Source of the DNA: a gamma proteobacterium endosymbiont of Lamellibrachia anaximandri
Lineage (GTDB): Bacteria > Pseudomonadota > Gammaproteobacteria > Chromatiales > Chromatiaceae
Reading direction: 5' to 3'
Assembly (NCBI GenBank): GCA_016756835.1
Contig: JAESPE010000026.1
Span: 1 to 39,863, forward strand
Length of the DNA stretch: 39,863 bases
Shown here in pieces: positions 35,705 through 39,863 of this stretch (the first letter of the stretch is position 1; each line of letters starts with the position of its first letter). The notes below the pieces were generated by a model. That model ran no database searches. It was given only the letters and a program-made list of their open reading frames with translations, and was not told where the DNA came from. Both the position numbers and the translations under genes were made by a program.

Positions 35705-36931
35705 ATGGAGAAGATTATCGGGTACATCCTGCGTTTTGCCATGCGGGTCTACACAAACAAACTGAACAGGGTTGCGGAGCGCAACAATACCACTTCAAGG
35801 GAGAGGAAAGATCGATACGATATTCTGATTACGGGAACCTTCTATTCCGATCAGTGGATTATCTCCCATCTACGGCCGATGTCGGAGTCTAACCGGGTCG
35901 GCCGGATCTATATGGTTGCCGCGACGAAGTTGCCGGAGATTGACAAGGTCATACCGATCTATCCGAATGCCAGATTACAAAAAATTGTGGGTGGCACGAT
36001 TGCCCGCCTGATCACCCTATCAAAGGTTGCAAAAGAGAAACGTCCGGACGTGATCGTCGGATTCCATCTGCTGCTCAACGGACTGTTGGTCGTGTTGCTT
36101 GGAAAAAAATATGATGGTCATTCGGTCTACCTATGCGGCGGTGGTCCCCTGGAGGTGCTCGGCGGCGGTTATCTCACCGAAAACAAGTTATTCAAACAAC
36201 TTGGCAGACACGATGCAGTGGTGGAAAAGGCGCTGATCAACGCTGCCTCCCATTTTGGCAGCGTCGTGGTACGGGGAACAGATGCCAAGCACTTTTTTGA
36301 AGAGCGGGGTGTCAAGGGTGATGATATCTATATCATGTCCGGCGGGATCGATGGCGCCAGTTACTACCCTGGTGAAGAAGAGAAGCGTGCTGATCTGATC
36401 TTTGTCGGAAGAATTTCCAATATCAAAAGGGTGGATATTCTTCTACAGATCGTTGCAAAACTGAAACCGGAGCACCTTGCAATCAAGGCACTGATTGTCG
36501 GTGATGGTCCGGATCGTGAAGAGATGGAGCAGATGGCTGCCTCCCTGGGTATCAGTGAGAATATCGACTTTGTTGGTTGGCAGACAGAGGTGGGTGACTG
36601 GTATCGGCAGGCGCGTGTATTTATTCTGACTTCCGATTCCGAAGGACTCTCCCAATCGATGATACAGGCGATGATGACGGGGCTTCCTGCCGTAGTCTCG
36701 GACGTGGGGGATCTCAGTGAGTTGGTTGAAAATGATCGAAATGGATTCCTGATACAGAACCAGGATATTGACGCATATGCATCTGCAATTTCGGGTCTGT
36801 TGGATGATCCGGATAAATTAGCGATTTTTGGGACGGCGGCAAAGGTTGTGGCTGATCAGTGTGAAGTTGGAGAAGTCGCCAAAAAGTGGAACCGGGTTTT
36901 TGCGGATCTGGATAACAAGCTTCAGGGCTGA
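35705..36931 (+). CDS. Glycosyltransferase family 4 protein
   Basis: A 408-residue GT-B glycosyltransferase, probably acting in exopolysaccharide or glycolipid synthesis on the cytoplasmic face of the membrane. The donor-binding C-terminal domain (about 225-385) shows LIFVGRISNIKRVDILLQI, ALIVGDGPDREEMEQ, FVGWQTEV and the SDSEGLSQSMIQAMMTGLP segment. In that last motif the second Glu of the usual E-x7-E is Gln. The N-terminal domain has a glycine-rich acceptor region (GGGPLEVLGGGYL). There are no transmembrane helices. Donor and acceptor are unknown. It is convergent with a membrane acyltransferase (10-base gap). Confidence 0.92.
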   Translation: MEKIIGYILRFAMRVYTNKLNRVAERNNTTSRERKDRYDILITGTFYSDQWIISHLRPMSESNRVGRIYMVAATKLPEIDKVIPIYPNARLQKIVGGTIARLITLSKVAKEKRPDVIVGFHLLLNGLLVVLLGKKYDGHSVYLCGGGPLEVLGGGYLTENKLFKQLGRHDAVVEKALINAASHFGSVVVRGTDAKHFFEERGVKGDDIYIMSGGIDGASYYPGEEEKRADLIFVGRISNIKRVDILLQIVAKLKPEHLAIKALIVGDGPDREEMEQMAASLGISENIDFVGWQTEVGDWYRQARVFILTSDSEGLSQSMIQAMMTGLPAVVSDVGDLSELVENDRNGFLIQNQDIDAYASAISGLLDDPDKLAIFGTAAKVVADQCEVGEVAKKWNRVFADLDNKLQG

Positions 36932-36941
36932 TTTGAAGCAG

Positions 36942-38084
36942 TCATTTTGAGCGTTCTTTGTTGAATCGGGATGAAAGTTTTTTTCCCAGGATGATTCCTG
37001 GCTTCTCTATGTATCGATAGGTTAGCCAGGAAAACATCATCGTCAAAATCAGGGTGCTGACGAACAAAATAAAAAAGTAGTCTCCCCGTTCCAGATCAAA
37101 GTAGCTCAGGAGAACGCTTGAGATCAGCGTGATGACGAGGGTGTGGAGCAGATAGATACTGTAGGAGACCTTGCCCATCCAAAGAGAGATCCGGTTGAGA
37201 AAAATCGGGGCAATCAAACGGTGACTCAACGATTCCTTCGGCTCCAGCATGAGTGCAAAAAAAACCAGCCATAAGGCAATGGGAAAAAGCCTGAAATCGT
37301 GTCCGGAGGTGAAATAGATCATGAAAACGGCCGCCACCGCTGTTGGAAACAGAAAATCGGGTTTGATCACACTGTTGTGCAAGTGTCTGTAGATGAAATA
37401 GCTACAGGCGCCGAAGAAAAAAAACTCGATATGAAAAGGTAGAAAAGCGCCATATTCCACACGGGGCAATATTTTTCGGGCCATGATGTAGGCCGCCAGA
37501 CAGGCAACAATTACCCCCAGCCGGGCAAACCGCCCACGAGTTGCCGCCAGGCTGAATAGCAGCGGTGCAACAAGATAGAATTGCCACTCGAGCGAGATAC
37601 TCCAGGCGGGGTCAAGAAAGGCACCGGGAACAAAGGGTACCCACTTCTCGGCAACCATGCCGTGCAGCATGGTGATATGAGTAAGGATATTGAATCCAAG
37701 CCAATCATTGTGGGTATCAAGTTTATAGGTAAGATTTTCGACGTATTTTTCTGTGTGATAGGCACCGCTCTGGGTTACATTTTGCATCGCTAACGGGGCT
37801 AATACCACTGCGATCAGAAAGAGTACGAACAACAAGGGGTAGAGGCGGAAAAATCTCTGCGTGATGTAAGCGGAATAATTTCCGCGAACCTGGTCGATGA
37901 GCAGGAAGATGACGAAGCCGCTGATGATAATGAAGATATCTACCGCGTATCTGCCGGAAACCAGCAGCAGTGGAAAACCTTCCATCATCTCGGGAGTGTA
38001 GCCGGCAGTACCCAATACATGGCCGACCAGCACCCATAGTGCCAGAAAGGCCCTCAAGCCTTCGATTTCCCTGATTCTCCTCAT
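36942..38084 (-). CDS. Membrane acyltransferase, OafA/acyltransferase-3 family
   Basis: A 380-residue inner-membrane protein with about ten transmembrane helices that would transfer acetyl or other acyl groups to surface carbohydrates. The family start is clear (REIEGLRAFLALWVLVGHV, with the conserved Arg-Ala and catalytic-type His near residue 22), as are the RFFRLYPLLF segment, SLEWQFYLVAP, and the late helix with SYSIYLLHTLV. It sits convergently next to a glycosyltransferase and 9 bases after yciK on the same strand. Polysaccharide O-acetylation is plausible but not shown. Confidence 0.93.
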   Translation of the reverse strand: MRRIREIEGLRAFLALWVLVGHVLGTAGYTPEMMEGFPLLLVSGRYAVDIFIIISGFVIFLLIDQVRGNYSAYITQRFFRLYPLLFVLFLIAVVLAPLAMQNVTQSGAYHTEKYVENLTYKLDTHNDWLGFNILTHITMLHGMVAEKWVPFVPGAFLDPAWSISLEWQFYLVAPLLFSLAATRGRFARLGVIVACLAAYIMARKILPRVEYGAFLPFHIEFFFFGACSYFIYRHLHNSVIKPDFLFPTAVAAVFMIYFTSGHDFRLFPIALWLVFFALMLEPKESLSHRLIAPIFLNRISLWMGKVSYSIYLLHTLVITLISSVLLSYFDLERGDYFFILFVSTLILTMMFSWLTYRYIEKPGIILGKKLSSRFNKERSK

Positions 38085-38093
38085 GCAGATTGT

Positions 38094-38843
38094 TTATTCT
38101 GTGGGAGCGGCGTCGAATGCCTGCCCGGTGACGCCTTTGCTATCCGGTCCCATCAGATAGAGATAGGTTTTCATGATCTTTTCCGGCAGTGGCAGCGTTG
38201 CCGGATCCTCTCCTGGATATGCCCAAGCCCGCATGCTGGTACGTGTAGGAACGGGGCAGATACTGTTGACCCTGATTTGGCTCTCTTCCGTCTCATCCGC
38301 CAGGGTCTGCATCAGCCCTTCGATGGCGAATTTTGAAACGCCATAGGCGCCCCAGTAGGCCTTTCCCTTACGTCCCATGCGATCAGAGGTAAAAAGAATT
38401 GAGGCATCCCCGGAGAGTCGCAGCAGAGGCAGACAGGCCTGAGTCAGCATGAAAGGAGCGGTCAGGTTGACCTGAATGACCTTGTTCCAGCTCTCCAGGT
38501 CGTAATCATCGATACGGCTCAAGAGCGCAAGTTGAGCCGCGTTATGCAGCAGTCCATCCAGTTTGCCAAACTCACGGTGGAGTGTTTCGCCAAGAGCAAA
38601 ATAGTCCTGTTGCGGCGCGCTCTCCAGGTTGAGAGGAATAATTGCAGGTTGGGGATGTCCTTCCTTTTCGATGGCGTCGTAGGTCTCTTCCAGTTTATTC
38701 AGGGTGCGGCCCAGCAGGACGACGGTGGCGCCATGAGCAGCAAATGTCTTGGCCGCCGTTTGTCCAATGCCGCTGCCGGCGCCAGTGACAAGAATGACGC
38801 GATCCTTGAGCAAGCCGGGGGAGGGGGTGTAGTCGTCGCGCAT
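38094..38843 (-). CDS. yciK: YciK family short-chain dehydrogenase
   Basis: A 249-residue NAD(P)-dependent oxidoreductase of the classical SDR fold, best matching YciK (oxidoreductase of unknown substrate). The cofactor motif is TGAGSGIG near residue 21, the structural NAA motif is in LLHNAAQL, and the catalytic residues are Ser in ILFTSDRMG and the Tyr-x3-Lys of GAYGVSKFA. The C-terminus retains RVNSICPVPTRTSMR. It precedes the acyltransferase on the same strand. The start at 38843 matches the family (MRDDYTPSPGLLKDRVILVT). Confidence 0.93.
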   Translation of the reverse strand: MRDDYTPSPGLLKDRVILVTGAGSGIGQTAAKTFAAHGATVVLLGRTLNKLEETYDAIEKEGHPQPAIIPLNLESAPQQDYFALGETLHREFGKLDGLLHNAAQLALLSRIDDYDLESWNKVIQVNLTAPFMLTQACLPLLRLSGDASILFTSDRMGRKGKAYWGAYGVSKFAIEGLMQTLADETEESQIRVNSICPVPTRTSMRAWAYPGEDPATLPLPEKIMKTYLYLMGPDSKGVTGQAFDAAPTE

Positions 38844-38884
38844 CGATAGATCCTGAGGATTGAAACTTGGCAGTAGTATATTTA

Positions 38885-38912
38885 GGTGAAAGGTTAAAGG
38901 TCAAAGGTTAAT
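38885..38912. repeat. Degenerate GGTGAAA heptamer array
   Basis: Four adjoining 7-base units lie upstream of yciK: GGTGAAA, GGTTAAA, GGTCAAA and GGTTAAT. They are degenerate reverse complements of the perfect TTTCACC array at 39114-39155, giving an inverted pair 201 bases apart with palindromic repeat copy C between them. The 324-base gap 38844-39167 holds these repeats and no convincing gene. Confidence 0.7.
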
Positions 38913-38971
38913 GAAGGAAGGACGTGCCACGGGACAGGCTGAACCTCGTCATGACTGCCGTTGGAAGGATG

Positions 38972-39058
38972 TAGGCTGGTTCAAGCGTAGTGGAACCGGC
39001 AACCCCAATCGTTCATCGAACACTGAATGTCCGATCCGCTACGCTTGATCGGGCCTAC
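38972..39058. repeat. Composite palindromic repeat, copy C
   Basis: The third member of the family: TAGGCTGGTTC/GAACCGGC around aagcgtagtg (38972-39000), a spacer, then CCGATC/GATCGG around cgctacgctt and the terminal GGGCCTAC (39031-39058). The left stem has a G-T type mismatch (CTGGTTC), so it is more degenerate than copies A and B. Unlike those, it does not overlap a stop codon. Confidence 0.85.
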
Positions 39059-39113
39059 ATACATTCGGTGTGGAAAAAGTGCTTGCATTCGACAAACACC
39101 GACACATACTTGC

Positions 39114-39155
39114 TTTCACCTTTCACCTTTCACCTTTCACCTTTCACCTTTCACC
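39114..39155. repeat. Perfect TTTCACC heptamer array, six units
   Basis: Six exact, head-to-tail copies of TTTCACC are followed by a variant TTTCCCC. The array ends 13 bases before the stop of the squalene synthase-like gene on the minus strand. It is too short-period and spacer-free to be a CRISPR. Copy-number change by slippage is likely. Confidence 0.95.
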
Positions 39156-39167
39156 TTTCCCCACCCG

Positions 39168-39863
39168 CTATGCTGTCCAGAGTTTCTGCAAAGGCGTCAG
39201 ATGGGTGCGCCCGTCAACAACGTTGAAACCGTCAGTTTCTAGCACAGCATGGAGCCGTTGTGCCAGAGCAAGCTGGTTGAGTACCGGGCGCAAACCTGTT
39301 GGGGGTTGTGTTGTCGGCAGAGATTCCAGCGCTTCGATTCGCCACCGGGTTGCGGTGTCGGATAGCGTCTGCAGCGCCTCCTGGGATCTCGCCCGTGACT
39401 GTGATTGCAGCAGTTGTTCCGGTCTCAACTGATGTTGTCGTAACAGTGAATCGGGCAGTAGACAGTGACCTCGGCGCAGGTCTGCACCCAGGTTGCGCAG
39501 TAGGTTGACCAGTGTGACATAAGCGCCTATCTGTCTGATTGTCGTTTTATACGTTTTGTTGCAGCCGGTTGTATGAGAAAGCAATTCAGCGAAGTTGCCG
39601 CCATGGCTGAGACAATAGAGGTGGAGATCTTCCCACTCGGCCATAGATGCCTTTTCGATGTCGTTTTCGATATTGTCCGCGATTTCCTGAAACAAAGGAT
39701 CTGGTAACTTGTGTGTATTGATGGTTTCGCTCAAGGCGATTGCAACAGGATGCTGGGCGTTCCCATTCAAGTGAGTCTTCGACCTCGTGAAAGATTTTGG
39801 GACATCCCAGTCCCCAAAATCGACTCGGCCTTCGACAGCCTGTTTGTGCCCCGGCCGTCCCGG
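39168..39863 (-). CDS. Squalene/phytoene synthase-like protein, partial or 5'-truncated
   Basis: The clear part (from about 39770) has the C-terminal two-thirds of a trans-isoprenyl diphosphate synthase of the HpnC/HpnD type: HPVAIALSETINTHKLP, DIEKASMAEWEDLHLYC and the second metal-site helix with NLRRG-type sequence. In that helix the first Asp of the usual DxxxD is Asn (NLGADLRRG), so activity is doubtful. The frame stays open to the window edge for another 31 codons, but these do not look like the family's N-terminus, which should carry the first Asp-rich motif. A palindrome lies in that stretch. The gene is either cut by the window or truncated by a repeat; TTG 39770 would be the only nearby start. 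Confidence 0.6.
   Translation of the reverse strand, partial: PGRPGHKQAVEGRVDFGDWDVPKSFTRSKTHLNGNAQHPVAIALSETINTHKLPDPLFQEIADNIENDIEKASMAEWEDLHLYCLSHGGNFAELLSHTTGCNKTYKTTIRQIGAYVTLVNLLRNLGADLRRGHCLLPDSLLRQHQLRPEQLLQSQSRARSQEALQTLSDTATRWRIEALESLPTTQPPTGLRPVLNQLALAQRLHAVLETDGFNVVDGRTHLTPLQKLWTA
39793..39821. repeat. Palindrome at the right window edge
   Basis: GATTTTGGGA and TCCCCAAAATC surround an 8-base centre (CATCCCAG), pairing over about 10 bases with one bulge. It lies where the N-terminal coding part of the squalene synthase-like gene would be expected. It may be a dispersed repeat or the end of an inserted element. Confidence 0.5.

Noticed and set aside
39114-39160. CRISPR array
   Set aside because: The units are 7 bases long and contiguous with no spacers; this is a simple tandem repeat.
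39027-39432. Coding ORFs reading through the heptamer array
   Set aside because: These frames translate a heptamer into a repeating FTFHLSP pattern and lie opposite the squalene synthase-like gene; they are repeat artefacts.

Overview
The window looks like chromosomal DNA from a gammaproteobacterium. The smc-zipA-ligA order and the presence of ZipA are gammaproteobacterial traits. A string of 'yci'-type housekeeping genes (yciB, yciI, yciO, yciV/RNase AM, rluB, yciK) and scpA-scpB-rluB point the same way. The mix of PEP-CTERM protein, YfiR/CHASE8 signalling, a SoxW-like thioredoxin and abundant palindromic repeats resembles environmental sulfur-oxidising lineages (Chromatiales/Sedimenticola/Thiodiazotropha-like). 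That placement is inferred from overall feel, not from a search. Both window edges carry palindromic, repeat-like sequence, so this may be a contig bounded by repeats.

Layout. Positions 1-6537: smc, zipA, ligA (+). Positions 6716-7820: a small conserved orphan (+) and a PEP-CTERM-like exported protein (-), converging on a bidirectional terminator. Positions 8088-12016: a lipoprotein PpiC foldase, YciI and YciB (-), an unrecognised 258-aa protein (-), a secreted GlcG/HbpS-like protein (+) and a NYN-domain nuclease (-). Positions 12324-22848: a signalling island on +, with a receiver/RsbW-like ATPase protein, a PAS-PAS-PAS-GAF histidine kinase, a TonB-dependent receptor, a YfiR-family periplasmic protein, a CHASE8-HAMP histidine kinase, a multi-TM histidine kinase and, after a MITE-like insertion, a receiver protein with an unknown C-terminal region. 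A convergent HD-GYP response regulator follows (22998-24059, -). Positions 24178-26587: a truncated DUF1304 gene, an lpxC that reads like the alphaproteobacterial form, and an AraC/OruR-type regulator. Positions 26606-33325: a tight housekeeping run (RNase AM, yciO, site-2 protease, trpS, scpA, scpB, rluB, an endonuclease III relative). Positions 33408-39863: a diguanylate cyclase, a double-thioredoxin exported protein, a glycosyltransferase, a membrane acyltransferase, yciK, and part of a squalene/phytoene synthase-like gene.

The most interesting part is the 12.3-21.5 kb operon. In the known YfiBNR system, periplasmic YfiR restrains YfiN (CHASE8-HAMP-GGDEF) at the inner membrane. Here a YfiR homologue sits between a TonB-dependent receptor and a CHASE8-HAMP protein whose output is a histidine kinase. 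This suggests an outer-membrane-to-cytoplasm relay with phosphotransfer output. Both central genes are broken. yfiR carries an exact 19-bp tandem duplication that shifts the frame, and removing one copy restores a full protein. The kinase carries one in-frame TAA just before its H-box. The order of events (loss of a repressor, then loss of the released kinase) is a hypothesis.

Other notable structures are a hairpin that would bury the lpxC Shine-Dalgarno sequence, a family of three composite palindromes of which two supply the stop codon of the gene they follow, a 144-bp MITE-like element, inverted arrays of a heptamer, a TrpS with a four-cysteine Fe-S-type motif, and a PEP-CTERM tail lacking the glutamate. 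No tRNA, rRNA or CRISPR array was seen.
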